DNA of 64,000 bases, taken from positions 7,874,001 to 7,938,000 of the forward strand of contig JAPNXP010000002.1 of NCBI GenBank assembly GCA_028753945.1. Reading direction: 5' to 3'. Position numbers and translations under genes: made by a program. The stretch's first letter is position 1. Each line of letters opens with the position of its first letter. The notes under the pieces are model-generated. The model was not told the origin of the DNA. It made no database searches and was given only the letters and a program-made list of their open reading frames with translations. This document shows, one piece after another, positions 41,806-53,469 of the stretch. This DNA is from Hexactinellida sp. DTS-2022 (taxonomy: Eukaryota > Porifera > Hexactinellida).

Positions 41806-43847
41806 TAATCTGTATTCATATTCGGGCGTTTTCGGTGAATCTCAGAATTGCATAATTTACTACTAGGAATACTCTAGATGAGATAGAGATTGACTTCTAT
41901 GATTTTTTTTCTTCTTAATTTTCAATCAAGATGGTGTTTTTTAATAAAATAAGACGTCGACTTCCTTATATGGGCATGACATTTTTTCAAAATTGTTGAA
42001 TCTTTTTGAATTTTTGAACATATTATTATGAGACTATTTCCTCTCAGTAATAATTTTTATTTTATTTATTTTTGCAGAAGAAACGATGCTAAAGGCCATT
42101 TTTTCAAAATAATCATAAAACGCAGTCGTGCACTAAACTATAGTTATAAAATGTTAGAAGAAAAAATTTTCAAATCTAGTTCAAGGGTCTGAGGATGTAT
42201 CATGTGTTACCCCAGAGAAATTTTTTGACTTTCTGATTATTATTTTTGGTTTTATAAGCATTCTAAGGCTGCGGCCCACGAATTTTTCCGAATTTCAAAA
42301 TCAAAAGAGGTGATAAAATTCTACACTGCCATATATTGTTCCCAAAATTAAAAATTTCGGAATCTACAGGTCAAAATATACAGGTTCACGTCAAAAAGTT
42401 CAGGAATATGTCAAAAATTAGGAAATTAGGGGCATAAAAGAATATGAAGGGTATGCAAGTACCCGGTGATCATATATTACTGTGGGAAATTGGACAGCAG
42501 AATAATTCTGTTATTCTTCATAAAAATGCGCCAGCTTCTTATCTATGCGTAGCATTTGTTTTCAACACTTTTACAATAATATATCATGAGTTATGACCAA
42601 TTTATGACTATGGTTTTGTCTGTTTTGTCATATTTTCACACCTCAAGGCCCTCAAATATACAATAATGTATTATATAAAACACCAATTTGGTAATACAAA
42701 TATGGAAATAGCATTTGCGCACAAAATGAGACGTTACACAACACGATCCAATCATTATTCGATAAGTTATGGACTTTTGGGCCACAGAAGGGGGCAAAAA
42801 ATCTGACATTTCACACCTGTTGATATTTCAGAAACGCTTTGAGATAAAATGATCATAGGCATTAGAAAATACTGTAAATACCTGACTTGCTATACGTTTA
42901 TAATACATTTTAGGACTCTAAGTGTCACACTTTTTAACATGACCATATATGGTAATTTGATGTGCCCAATTTTGATGACGAAGCAAATATTGTAACTCTT
43001 GATCTCTGGACAGCAGAGACTAGCTCTAAAATTCTAGTTACATCATGATTCTATTTCTTACTCATTGGATAAACTTTTGGGATTATATTATAATTCGAAT
43101 GATGTGTTCAGATTTCAAATGCCCAAATATGGTGGTGTCAAAGTGGCAATATGTTAAAAAGCTGACAAAAATCCAACTTCTGATCCAAATGAGATAGAGC
43201 TTAGCTCTAAATTGCTAAAAATAGTCTAATTCAATTTCAAATGACATTATCTATTTTATGCAGTTTAGGAACTCCTTTTCCTCGCACTTTAATATTCTGG
43301 ACTCAGCCACTTCGACACAAATTAATTAAATGCTAATTATGAAGGTGTAAAAAAATACCATTTGGGCATATGGATGTAAAAAAGAGAATTTTTATTCTAG
43401 AAAGTCAAACTTTTTTTTAAAATGCTCAGTATATGTAGGCGCATGTTTTAAAAGCGGGCAGTTTTGGCAATATAATACAAAAAAATTGAATTAGTATACT
43501 TTTAATGAAAAATAGTGGGTTTTTTTTGACCAATTTCACAAAAATGACAATAACATAGAGTAGATTAAAGAAAAAGCATATTTCGGTTCGATTTAAAACA
43601 TTGAGTATTGACTCAGGTATATTTTATAATTGACATGTTTCGCGCTAAAAACTAACATAAAAATTTTTTTTAAATATTTGGCTAGTATGGATTAGGCCTA
43701 TATTGACATTGTCTAGTTCATAACTAAGGATATATACATAGTAGAACTCTAATATTTTCAGGGATATCTTAGATATATTAGTACTATCCAAAAACGCAAT
43801 AAAAACATTAGGTCGTCGGGTGTCTAAATATCAGTACAGAGCACCCT
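41806..43847. other. Unassigned sequence between 177-bp repeats
   Basis: No coding frame supported. CCATATATGG at about 42943 and surrounding TGTGCCCAATTTTGATGA match the dispersed family of the first kilobase and 47.2 kb. With 177-bp units at both ends, this could be the body of one non-autonomous element, but no termini were found. Confidence 0.4.
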
Positions 43848-44190
43848 TAATAAAGTACTCATTTCTTATCCAATTCATCTAAAATTTGGCAGCCCCCTTC
43901 AGTCAGTATGGTGCTTTTCAATTATTCAATTGTTAATCCATATCACACCTACTATTCCCACAATGACGTTGCAAAGTTTCTAATACAAAATTCCCATAGG
44001 CAATATTGAGCACAACTTCGCACTTAATAAAGTACTCATTTCTTATCCAATTCATCTGAAATTTGGCAGCTCCCTTCAGTCAATATGGTGCTTTTCAATT
44101 ATTCAATTGTTAACCCATTTCACACCTACTATTCTCACAATGACATTGCAAAATTTCTAATACAAAATTCCCATAGGCAATTTTCTGGGT
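43848..44190 (+). repeat. 177-bp repeat, two tandem units
   Basis: TTATCCAATTCATCT starts at 43866 and 44043, exactly 177 bp apart. The units differ by a few substitutions. Same family as 41615-41805. Confidence 0.88.
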
Positions 44191-44351
44191 AACAGTTACA
44201 ACAATATAGTATATTACTTTATGGTGTTTTCCTTCATTTTCATAACTAATTATTATTACTTGAATAATTTTTCCAAACCTTGGTTTGTATAAGTTTGCTT
44301 CTATCACAATTATTTATTCATTATCATTTTACGTACAAACATATCCTTTTA

Positions 44352-44430
44352 CAAGGTGTTGAGAAATTGATGTCCTATTCTAGGAAAACCTATTAATCTG
44401 ATTGGACATCAAATTCTTAACACCTTGTAC
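44352..44430. mobile_element. Short hairpin MITE of about 79 bp
   Basis: ACAAGGTGTTGAGAAATTGA on the left pairs with TCAAATTCTTAACACCTTGT on the right, with GATGTCC / GGACATC inside. Loop of about 25 bp. No duplication determined. Confidence 0.6.
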
Positions 44431-44509
44431 TAACTAATCACCACTTGTTCGTTATGAATTGTTGTGCTTCAATCATTATAGATTGGCTCATCTATAGTGA
44501 TTGAATAAA

Positions 44510-44660
44510 GTATAAATATGACATACTATGCCCTTACTATATTATTTTTGTCATCATTTTATCTTTTCATAATTCGTACAGCTTGTTTTTCTTCTTATTT
44601 ACACTCACATCAATTTTACAAAATGGAGGCAAACTCTGGTCCCTCTTCTTCAGGTAACGA
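44510..44660 (+). CDS. Candidate first exon (MEANSGPSSS) with TATA box
   Basis: AAGTATAAATATG at about 44508-44520 is a TATA-like box. About 110 bp downstream, at 44624, ATG opens MEANSGPSSS, ending at a strong donor CTTCAG|GTAACG at about 44655. An 11-codon coding start followed by a donor is the kind of exon a frame scan misses. No matching downstream exon was found; downstream sequence is repetitive. It may be the remnant of a host or transposon gene. Confidence 0.25.
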
Positions 44661-44753
44661 TTATATATATCTACTTTTAGTTATATATTCTTGATATTAT
44701 TTTCTCTAATCTTTGCAAATACTAGTAAAATACTAGTCTCGTTATTTTTTAGT

Positions 44754-44868
44754 ACAGTATAAGCTCTCTCATTCGAACCTCGTTAGCCTTAAACTTAAAC
44801 TTAACTTTTTACTTAGTTATTATTTGTACTTAAGCAAAACCAGGGACTTCTTTAATATAGGGACTGTA
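44754..44868. mobile_element. Probable small MITE with TA TSD
   Basis: TACAGTATAAGCTCTCTC at the left and ATATAGGGACTGTA at the right are TA-flanked CAG...CTG ends about 115 bp apart. The inverted repeat is short and imperfect. Confidence 0.4.
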
Positions 44869-44924
44869 AACTTAGTTTTACGGTAAATTAGCGTAGGCCT
44901 AAAACAGTATTGTTACTTATTGAT

Positions 44925-45330
44925 ATCCCGTAATCCGCTAATGCTAGACACATGATATGTATTATTGTCGTATATGAAGTAATATTTGGAGAGTCCATCG
45001 GTGATATTGGTTTATCGAAAATATTTGTGGAATGTAAGTTATGCGATTTTCACACCCTTCCATATATGGTAATATTGTTAAAATCTCGAGATTACTTAAC
45101 TTTATACAAATGAAATGTATCATTTTCGTACAGGAAATCATATTTTGGGAGTCCAACGGTCATATTAGTTTATCGTAAATATTTGTGGAATGTAATTTAT
45201 GTGATTTTCACACCTTTCCATATATGGTAATATTGTTAAAATCTCGAGATTACTTAACTTTATCCATATTAAATTTATTATTGGCGAATGGGGAATGGGA
45301 ATTCATATTTAGGAACTCAGTAGATCACAT
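44925..45330 (+). repeat. 158-bp tandem repeat, about 2.5 units; empty site for the 4.5-kb foldback
   Basis: CCATATATGGTAATATTG occurs at 45060 and 45218, a period of 158 bp, each followed by CTCGAGATTACTTAAC. The inverted relative at 4321-5365 carries the foldback element, absent here (TCTAG present once). Confidence 0.85.
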
Positions 45331-45739
45331 TGATTTACCTAAGCCTTAACATGGCAATAATTTTCCCATCTTATTATTTCGCTCTTCTTACCCGTTCTCT
45401 TGCATTAAATTTTGTGGTTAAACATATGTAATTTCATTCTGAAATTAAATTCTTGCTAGAATTTAATTTCAGAATGAAATCTTCTGGATTACTTTGTCTC
45501 GCTGAATGATTTAATCACTGAGTAATTAAAATTACCTAGTATTATTAATATTGACAGTTCTCATCAGTGGCGTCGAACTATTACATTTTTCGGAAAATCA
45601 TGCCGGGGCGAGTTAGGGATTTTTTAAAATTTCACCTAGTATAAAACGTGTTTTTCCGAAAAGTTGTTTTCACGAAATAGGTTCGTGTCGAACTAATCGT
45701 ATGAATACTTTTCCAGCGATGTTCTCAGTGGGTCCAAAC

Positions 45740-46831
45740 CATGCTTTCATCCAGACAAAAATTTCTGCGCGCCTAGATTTAGTTTGAGCTCGTTCATTTT
45801 TCATTTTGTACGCCTAGTTTGCACATTTTGTATTAAGGTTCAGGTATACTCTAGAGCACTTCTACCAAAACTATTTACCCGAATTAATTAAATTTTTTAC
45901 AGCGGTTTTACTTCATCTTCTAACCGGCAAAAATGCAATAATATTCGATCTGGGTAACTCAGTGAAAAAATTTTTCTCTAGAAAATCGTATTTTGCGGGA
46001 CGGATAGGTTTTTTCCTGCTAATGATTAGGAGTAGATTGTTGTTGCATTGCATTAAGAAACTCCTAAACTATCATATGAGTGCAAGAATTCTTTTAATCA
46101 CTTATGAGTCAAATTTTTCATCAATAAATGTGGACATCACTTTTTTCATCATCAATAAATTAAATAAAAATTAAATAAAAGTTACAAATGAAATCGCTGC
46201 ACTCATATGATAGAACTAATTGAGATCTGTCCTAAACCGTTGAGATTTTGTTTCTAGGTGGTATATGAGGCATAATATGACTTCCGCAATGGCAATAATT
46301 GTGTTTGGAGATAGCGAGGTTTGAAAAAAAGTGTCCCCTATGGCAGTGGCTTAGGTAGAGGACACTAAAAAGTCTGTATCATTGAGAGTTTTCAATATTC
46401 TTCCATAATATTTGAAATTAAGATGCGATATATGCTGTTCTATCCAAATATATGATAAAACCTATATGTGGCAATGTCCCGAAATTATCAAGTTTCCATG
46501 GTATACTGCAACCGGCAACCAACACCAGAACCCCAATATTTCTTTCAAAACTCGAAGTGAGTCAAACTGGAGAAATAATTGGAATTTTTCTTTGAAATTT
46601 CGTCAAAGTCCACATGGGTATCCACACAATCCGAAAATGCAATAAAAACGAGATTTACCATATTATGGGGTTTATCGAAATTTTGGGATTTTGTAGAGTA
46701 TACCTGAACCTTAAGTTTATGGGAGCATCTCTCAATATTGTACACCTAGACACGATTTTTGTACGCCTAGATCAAAATCCATCCAAATTACGCTCCTTTA
46801 GGAGCGCCTAATACGCCTGGATAAAACCCTG
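45740..46831. mobile_element. hAT MITE, TSD gtccaaac, split by a TTAA element
   Basis: Ends CATGCTTTCATCCAG and CTGGATAAAACCCTG pair at about 12 of 15 bases. gtccaaac is duplicated at 45732-45739 and 46832-46839. Without the nested element the MITE is about 210 bp. GTACGCCTAG blocks occur on both sides of the nested insertion. Confidence 0.9.
45837..46710. mobile_element. 874-bp element with TTAA duplication and 17-bp perfect ends
   Basis: GGTTCAGGTATACTCTA at the left and its exact reverse complement at the right, flanked by TTAA at 45833-45836 and 46711-46714. TTAA targeting is typical of piggyBac-type elements, although the GGTT end is not the usual piggyBac CCC start. It has an internal hairpin TATCATATGAGTGCA near 46070 and 46200. 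No transposase. A truncated copy lies at 17794-18420. Confidence 0.9.
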
Positions 46832-46954
46832 GTCCAAACATGCCGGAAATTTGCTAAAAAGAGTTCAGAATTAATAGAAAATAGTAATCTATAATGCATA
46901 CATCCAAATTATCACGAAACTCCACCAAAAATCACCGGATTTCGGCAGATTCAT

Positions 46955-46988
46955 GCCGGGGGCGGAACAGTGGCCGCCCCGGCATGAT
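46955..46988. repeat. GC-rich hairpin
   Basis: CATGCCGGGGGCGG pairs with CCGCCCCGGCATG around AACAGTGG. The same CATGCCGGGGCG word occurs at about 45600, upstream of the nested elements, so it probably belongs to an older hAT-like unit that starts CAGTGGCGTC at about 45565. Confidence 0.6.
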
Positions 46989-47119
46989 TTTATAATGAAG
47001 GGGCACGCTTCGGTATTATTTATATTTCAGTTAGTTTTTCAGGTTATTTCAATACCAAAATTCTACATTGTAGTGCTGGGGGGAATTACAGCAAAAATAG
47101 AGGTTAGGGGGGTAATATC

Positions 47120-47160
47120 GTGAAATTTTTGGGAAAAGTTTGGGAACCACTGCTCTAGAG
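47120..47160. mobile_element. Isolated hAT right end
   Basis: AAAGTTTGGGAACCACTG ends at 47152, followed by ctctagag, a typical hAT target sequence. No left end with the same flank was found as a convincing partner, so the element is truncated or rearranged. Confidence 0.5.
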
Positions 47161-47164
47161 TCAT

Positions 47165-47480
47165 TATTTGAGGAGTAATAAATTTGCTGCGTCATCAAAA
47201 ATGGGCACATTACATGCCCATATATGGATCATTTTGAAAACGATGCTTGTTAGGGTTACGAAAAGTATTATCGACTAATAGGAAGTCGGGTATTGCGAGC
47301 ATTTTGCGCTCAAAATTTCAATAATAAGTGGACGGGTGCCTGAGAATCAAAAAATATTAAAAAATGGACCACCCAATGAGATTACAGTAATAAAAGTCAA
47401 CGAGGTTTATTTGGTGCAGCAGTCACAGATTTGGCCCAAATTATTTGAAACCGAGTGTAAACCATAGAATACATATCTAG
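47165..47480 (+). repeat. Dispersed repeat, inverted relative of 700-965
   Basis: CATGCCCATATATGGATC, then GGAAGTCGGGTATTGCGAGC, GGACCACCCAATGAGATTAC and GAAACCGAGTGTAAACC mirror the order of blocks in 965 down to 700. Non-coding. Confidence 0.75.
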
Positions 47481-48555
47481 TAAGGGATTAACCGAATACT
47501 GCCTGAAAGAATAGTGTGAAATTTAAAATATTTTATCCATCTCAATTTTAAAGCTTTTTCTAATCTTTTTTCGTTATATAATTAATAAATGTTGTCCTTC
47601 TACTACACTTTTTTTCAGCAGTTTTTGAGTAACATTTCCCTGTCAAAACCTTTCTCATAATTCTACACTTTTTACTCATAACTTAACAAATAATTCATGA
47701 ATCTTCTCGATAAAATGTCAGTTTGGTAACAAGTTCCTATCTTTGATTCAATATATTTCTAGGTGACTTTGGATAATTATATAAATAGGTATTCAAGGTA
47801 ATAGAACTATCCATATTTACTACCAAAATACAAATGACCTTACAAATCCTCATATCCATGGCACATTTTCCTTGATCTATATTGTCCTTGGTACAACTCA
47901 CTTGATATTCATTTTTCTACGTTCATTGGTTTTTATCTCATATTACCATTATACGAATATTATTCCCTCAAAACTATTTTAAATTGGTTTATATTTGTAT
48001 TATTATATTCTATATTTTATAAAAACTATAGTAAATTGCTTTATACCTTATTAGTTATCTCTAATATTCTGAGATATCAAAGCTATGTATTATATAATGG
48101 TTTATTGGTATGTATCTACTCTCAAGTATACATTACTAATTTGGAACTTCATTGCTATTATAAGGGCCTCTAATCTATTTATATGACATGCATGAATAGA
48201 GTCTAAAATCATTCCATTCCCAAAATAGTTACAATCTGACTGAAACATAGATATTTTTAGAACACATACAAATATACAATGCTTCCCCATTTTAGTGTCT
48301 GGCATTATACAAGTCTTATATGAGCATTCTAAACTTCTAAGCCTATATTTATTCTATTTAGTTTAATCCGATAATATTCCAAACTATGAAAACGCTTGGC
48401 CTCAGCGAAATTTTATATAGCATTAATTTTCGGTATTTTTTATCGATCAACGGCAAAATATCGTTGTTTTCATTCGCATACAGTACACAGTATTGCACAA
48501 TACACGTTTTAGTGTCAATAACTGGAATAAATTTATAATCTTTAGAACGAAGCAT
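47481..48555. other. No gene recognised
   Basis: AT-rich sequence; short frames on the minus strand (48102-48305, 48358-48555) show no motif. No repeat with clear boundaries. Confidence 0.4.
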
Positions 48556-48816
48556 TCAGAGATAATGTTTGTACTAAGTTGAGAACTAACCGCTAGGAAC
48601 GTTAGAGGAGCAACAGAGTCGAGTTATACGAAAGGAATACTGTGATTAGCTCCCGTGATTGTAAGCGAATTAGAAGGGACAGGAGCATGTTATTTGAGAA
48701 CTAACGACTGGGTTACGGTAGAGGAGTAAGCGAGTCGAGTTATACGCACGGAATACTGTCATTGGGCTCCCGTGATTAGGTGTAAGACAGGGCGAAGCGT
48801 CAGGAACCAGTTAGTC
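48556..48816 (+). repeat. Two diverged units of the 121-bp repeat
   Basis: GAGTTATACG words are about 119 bp apart and are followed by GGAATACTGT and CTCCCGTGAT, as in the array at 62300-62865. The array abuts the piggyBac fragment at about 48817. Confidence 0.8.
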
Positions 48817-49204
48817 CCTCTGTGGTAATTACACCTCACGAAAAATGACATCATCCTTCCAGTTGTCAAATCCTGTGTTACCAATCCAATCCTTAACCGA
48901 AATCGTACAGCACCACATTCAGCCGAAGAAAAATATACCAGAGTTGGAAGGTAAAGGAGTCGGGAGGTGTCTTATTTGCAAGAAGCCACTGCGTACAGCT
49001 TGCATCATCTGTGAACAACACTACTGTTATGAATGTGGCTGATAGCATCTGCTAGATCTGTTGAAGCATCACACCAAGGACATGATGGAATCTGAAGAGA
49101 GACAGGTCACAATGCCGCCACCAAGCCAAATTTCTACCAAGTACGCTGAAGTAATCTCAAGCGAAAGTGATCCTGATTCCCTGAGGATTGAGGATGCCTT
49201 GTAA
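48817..49204 (+). pseudogene. piggyBac transposase C-terminal fragment
   Basis: Reads MTSSFQLSNPVLPIQSLTEI, IPELEGKGVGRCLICKKPLR and ACIICEQHYCYECG, then a TGA-TAG pair where the complete copy has Arg-Gln, then HLLDLLKHHTKDMMESE to a TAA at 49204. It is collinear with 56230-56600. Only the last fifth of the transposase, including the Cys-rich domain, is present; the break with the 121-bp repeats is at about 48817. Downstream sequence continues to match the region behind the complete gene. Confidence 0.85.
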
Positions 49205-51312
49205 CTAGCAAGTATGGAAGGTCACCAGCTGCTGACGCATTGGGGTGATTAGATTCAGTCGTTACACACAAATGATTATGTAGTACAGTATGCATGAACT
49301 GATTATAATTGTACAGATAGTTGTAAGTGCTATGAAAACACAAGAATAAATACAAAATGAAACAGACTCTAATCATAAATTTTACGAGAACAAGTGAAGG
49401 GGAGGGGGAAAGGAATAGGGGCTAACGTGGATACGTATACAGAGCTCAGATAAATGACTAAAACTGACAAAGATGCTTGCCACAGGTGTATCCTGAGCAT
49501 CTGATTAACACTGACTTAGCTAAGTCCCTGAGTTTACATTCAGTACCAAGGAATCGATTGGAGTAGGCTAAGAGACGTACGAAATGATTTAGAGCAAAGT
49601 TTCAGTTTGTAAATACACAATATGTGTCTACGAACAACAATTGAATCTAACTAACACGGGAAACAGACAGCGTAATCGCGTAGTCTACAACCACAAGATA
49701 TATAAAGGGCGAACCTCTCCATAATACATGGTATAAAAGTATATGAGAGCGGGCGAGATAGCACAGATCAACTAAATGAACAAGAAAATAAATTGAAAAC
49801 CATCCAATAGATGTGTCCAGGTGGATGAGTAACGTTAGATGTGTTACGGCTCATGCTCTACCGTTGAAAGACACAATACTATGCATGGACTATCAGACAT
49901 TGCCACTCCATAATCAAGGTGCTTACTTCGAATCAGACACAGCTAGGCTCTATATATAATACTGTCAGGTACCTGACGGTATTGCCACCTGCAGGTGGCA
50001 ATGGCTCAAGTCAAACTTCTGGAAACAGTGGCACACCTTGTGGTCAGGACTGGTCAGGTCAGATCTAACATTGATCACATATCTAATCCCGTATACTCGG
50101 GGGAATGTACATACATAATTAATTATAACCTCATTCAAAACCAAACTAGTACTGTCATCGTAATTACAGCCGATTAAAAACGGATGATTACTATTACAAC
50201 TATACTATCTGACTAGAATGAGTAGTGTATGGCAGCTCATCCATTGTACAAGATAAACAATCAGCAACGTGTAGTCGGTAGTTCCCAGGATAATTTGATT
50301 ATAGGTACAAGCAATCGATATAAATCTTCACAATATCTAGTGAAAATAGGCTGCTATCGGGGCTAGCGATATTCCCAATATAACAATCGAAACGAAGGTT
50401 CATAATTATAACCATTACAAAATACAGAAACATTACACACTAATAATATCTGAAAACATACGTAATTTGAGACTAATATTGAGGAATAAACTAATAGCTA
50501 TCACATAGAAATATGTTATGAACAGATCAGACGTATGAGTATAATCTATAGCTAATAAACAGTGTTTGGTCTGGCTAGGCATACAACAAGTTCTGTCAAT
50601 CCCTGTTTGAGACCATATCGTGTTAGATCATATCGTAATTGGGAGGATGTCGAGCTACGAGTGTAAACACTTCGCATTGGGGATCGATAAACCAGGTTGG
50701 GTGAAAGAGTAAAACGACAACTTGAATACAGACTTCAGGATGAATCTTCCTCCCGTACTGAATAACAATAGGAACATTTTTGGCAGCAGGGTGTCTAGGA
50801 GGGTGTCTAGGTCCAGTCCAGGAGATAGCTAAACATTCTGAACACTCTCATACGTTAAAATTTGTACATAATACATGCCGCGATGCCTGGGGGCCTTACC
50901 TCCGTGTTCAGTCTATCTCAACTAACAGGAGCTTAATACACTTATGCTAATTGCCATGAGTATATACTCGAAGTTCCAGGAGACAGAGTTTCTTTTACTA
51001 ACAATTATAACTAACAATTATGATTTACTAACAATTATGTTTCTGTATAAATATTTATCCAGTTCCATCAATTGTCCGATGAATCCGATATTGGGGTCGA
51101 TGCAGGATCTCTGTTGTTTTACAAACAAGATTGACTCTGTGAACCTCCATCGACGGGACCACATAAGGTATGCGATCACCATGCTGGATGATCGAGAAAA
51201 ACTTGACCGTATTTCTCTTTGGCAGCTTCTATGATACTTCAAAGAATTCTGTCAGTGTTTGTCTGTGCGAGTCCAGAGCTGGTATATTTAGGTATTATAT
51301 TTCTCTGTAGAT
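49205..51312 (+). repeat. Non-coding duplicate of the 56.6-60.4 kb region
   Basis: Shared blocks in order: GATTAGATTCAGTCGTTACAC (49247 and 56673), CATGAACTGATTATA, CCAGGTGGATGAG (49820 and 57098), CAGGATAATTTGAT (50287 and 59158), TATCTGAAAACATA (50448 and 59311) and ACTTCGCATTGGGGA-like (50670 and 60040). No coding region recognised. The pair is well diverged and collinear. Confidence 0.75.
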
Positions 51313-51601
51313 CAGGTGTGTGCAACCTCTCTTAACACTGGGCCGCATTGTGCTTCTCAGATCTGTTCACGGGCCGCGATTCGGATAGTTTTCGAATCTT
51401 CAGATTTAGATTAGAAGAAAACATTGTTTAAATTTTGAATAATTAGAATGATTAAGTGTTTAGACTAAGAGAAATATTTTCACAAGGTCACATATGTGTT
51501 CCTTAGTGTGAGATCTGTGATTGTTAGGATTACTTCGCGGGCCGCAGCACAGAGCGTTGCGGGCCGCATATGGCCCGCGGGCCGAAGGTTGCACACCCCT
51601 G
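51313..51601. mobile_element. hAT MITE, TSD ctgtagat
   Basis: Ends CAGGTGTGTGCAACC and GGTTGCACACCCCTG; ctgtagat duplicated at 51305-51312 and 51602-51609. 289 bp with GGGCCGC / GCGGGCC blocks just inside the ends. Non-coding. Confidence 0.95.
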
Positions 51602-52992
51602 CTGTAGATGAAATAGTTTGGGATTTCAGTCCAGTAGACAATTGATTGGAGGAAGGTCCGGCGAAGATTGAAATGCAGCGGTAATATTATATATACCATC
51701 AGCACACTAATTTACAATAAGACTAACCTATGCAAAAAGTGCTCTGGATATGAGAGACTGTCATTGTCTAGGCTACGGATGTTGAGAAGACCCACTACCT
51801 GAAGAAACACAGCTTGGTAAAACATTGTATAAATCATTACTACAAGTCACAATAAATATTGATATAGTGTGCCAGATAAAATAAAACCAAAAACATGGCG
51901 AGTGTTAACCAAGAACCGGAAAAAGAATTTGTTACTGCTTCAGGGGTAAACATTGGTATCTAATATGAGCCTCAATACGATTATCAACCGACTAGAATAT
52001 ATATGTACTTATGTAGTATATATAAGTATACAGTCTAACAACATATCATATTCTCGAAAACTCATAACTAAAATTCGGTCCCAAAAAAATCAAAAACATT
52101 CAGGCCCCCAAAAACGAAAAGATCACTAATAGTCGGTAGCATACGAGTAATGGTATGGGACAAAATATCTTTGTTTGGCACTGTTACTTATAATTCTAGA
52201 GTTGTGCTGCCCACCTATATCAGTAGAATAATGAGTGTATTGCAACAGCGATCAAGCTTCTTGCTAGAATTTATAGGTTGCAATCTAGGAGTAAAAATCA
52301 AATTATAAATATATCTCGCTATCTGCAGCTATAATTATAACTGCATCTGTTTCTCTGGGCGCAGTGTACATTATATGGTATAATTGATCAATGGTTAGTG
52401 GAGTTGAAAGTACTCCAAGCTCATACTATAGTAGCATCATACACAGGTTAGAAATAGAGCCAGCCATGCTTACCCTAGGTCTATTATGAGAAGCTTAGAA
52501 AAACAAACTCACCAAAGTGCATGAATTTGTATTCAGTGCATTTCCAACTTATTTGAGCCGAAATAACCATGGGCATGCAGGCTTTGAAAGATGAGTGCAT
52601 AGTAAGCAATAACTCACAAACAACCGGTCATGATGGATGATAAAGTGTCAGGTGTGTGACTACTGAATGCTGTCAGTGGAAGCACTAATGAGGCTGGGTA
52701 GTGCACAGTGCACAGCCGACAATAGACAAGGATCCTTCTCGGTAATACTTTGCAAGGTACTAAGCAAAGCTCAATTATATAAAATATTAGTTTGCATTTT
52801 CAGAAAACAATGTAAAAGAGTGCCATTTCGAAGGTAGCAATTCAGAACTTGGAATAAAAATATGTTGATACAAACAATGAAACTTCTCAGTAATAATTTT
52901 GCAAGATTCTGAACAGAGAGAAATCATACAATCAATAGTCTGGTTGTGGAAGAAAAAAATAGGAATTTTCATATAAAGCTAGCAATTCAAAA
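51602..52992 (+). other. Unassigned sequence with a candidate short exon
   Basis: 51720-51840 is a diverged single unit of the 167-bp repeat at 61.1-61.75 kb. At 51895, ATG gives MASVNQEPEKEFVTASG ending at GG|GTAAAC, an exon-like start, but no partner exon was found. The rest resembles parts of 56.9-57.1 kb. Confidence 0.35.
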
Positions 52993-53199
52993 ATGGGAGA
53001 CAGGTACGTGGATACAAACAGGAATATACACATATATAACGAATTAAATTCAAACTATTCCACGATAAGAAGGGCAGGAGAAAGAATAATATACAAATTC
53101 AAGTATATAAATAAAAATGCCATGCTGTTACAACATATGATATCATATGAGCAATGTAGTGGAGAGGAAAATAGTCAAGAACCATTAGCAGCATTATAA
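52993..53199 (+). CDS. Small open frame upstream of piggyBac, unknown
   Basis: 68 codons: MGDRYVDTNRNIHIYNELNS, then IIYKFKYINKNAMLLQHMIS, ending SQEPLAAL. A TATA-like TATATAAAAT lies about 220 bp upstream. Codon composition is plausible for coding, but no motif is recognised and no second copy exists in the window. May be chance. Confidence 0.2.
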   Translation: MGDRYVDTNRNIHIYNELNSNYSTIRRAGERIIYKFKYINKNAMLLQHMISYEQCSGEENSQEPLAAL

Positions 53200-53254
53200 C
53201 AGGAATAGAAAATTGGGGGAACGAGATAGAGCGTCAGTAATCAACACAGATTTG

Positions 53255-53386
53255 ATGGATAAGAGGTTGCTGTTTGAATACCTACAAAAGATTGTGATTG
53301 CATATGGATACAAAAGAAGACTAGTTGTTGTGTTTTGCAAATATGAGAATTATCAGGGCGAACAAGCAATTGAGATAGGATTGTAA
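53255..53386 (+). CDS. Small open frame, unknown
   Basis: 43 codons plus a stop: MDKRLLFEYLQKIVIAYGYK, RRLVVVFCKYENYQGEQAIE, IGL. Shorter than usual cut-offs. Amphipathic helix-like start, then a hydrophobic strand. It sits between the previous frame and the piggyBac gene on the same strand. Confidence 0.2.
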   Translation: MDKRLLFEYLQKIVIAYGYKRRLVVVFCKYENYQGEQAIEIGL

Positions 53387-53469
53387 TATGGTCATGATAA
53401 TTTTAAGGAATTAGTACTTCATCATTGAAAACATTTGAAAAAATAGCTGCCATTCACAATTTTCAAATA

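Noticed and set aside
45849-47160. A 1.3-kb hAT element bounded by ctctagag at 45849-45856 and 47153-47160
   Set aside because: The left ctctagag lies inside the inverted end of the TTAA element and the putative left terminus matches the right end poorly; the boundaries at 45740-46831 and 45837-46710 explain the region better.
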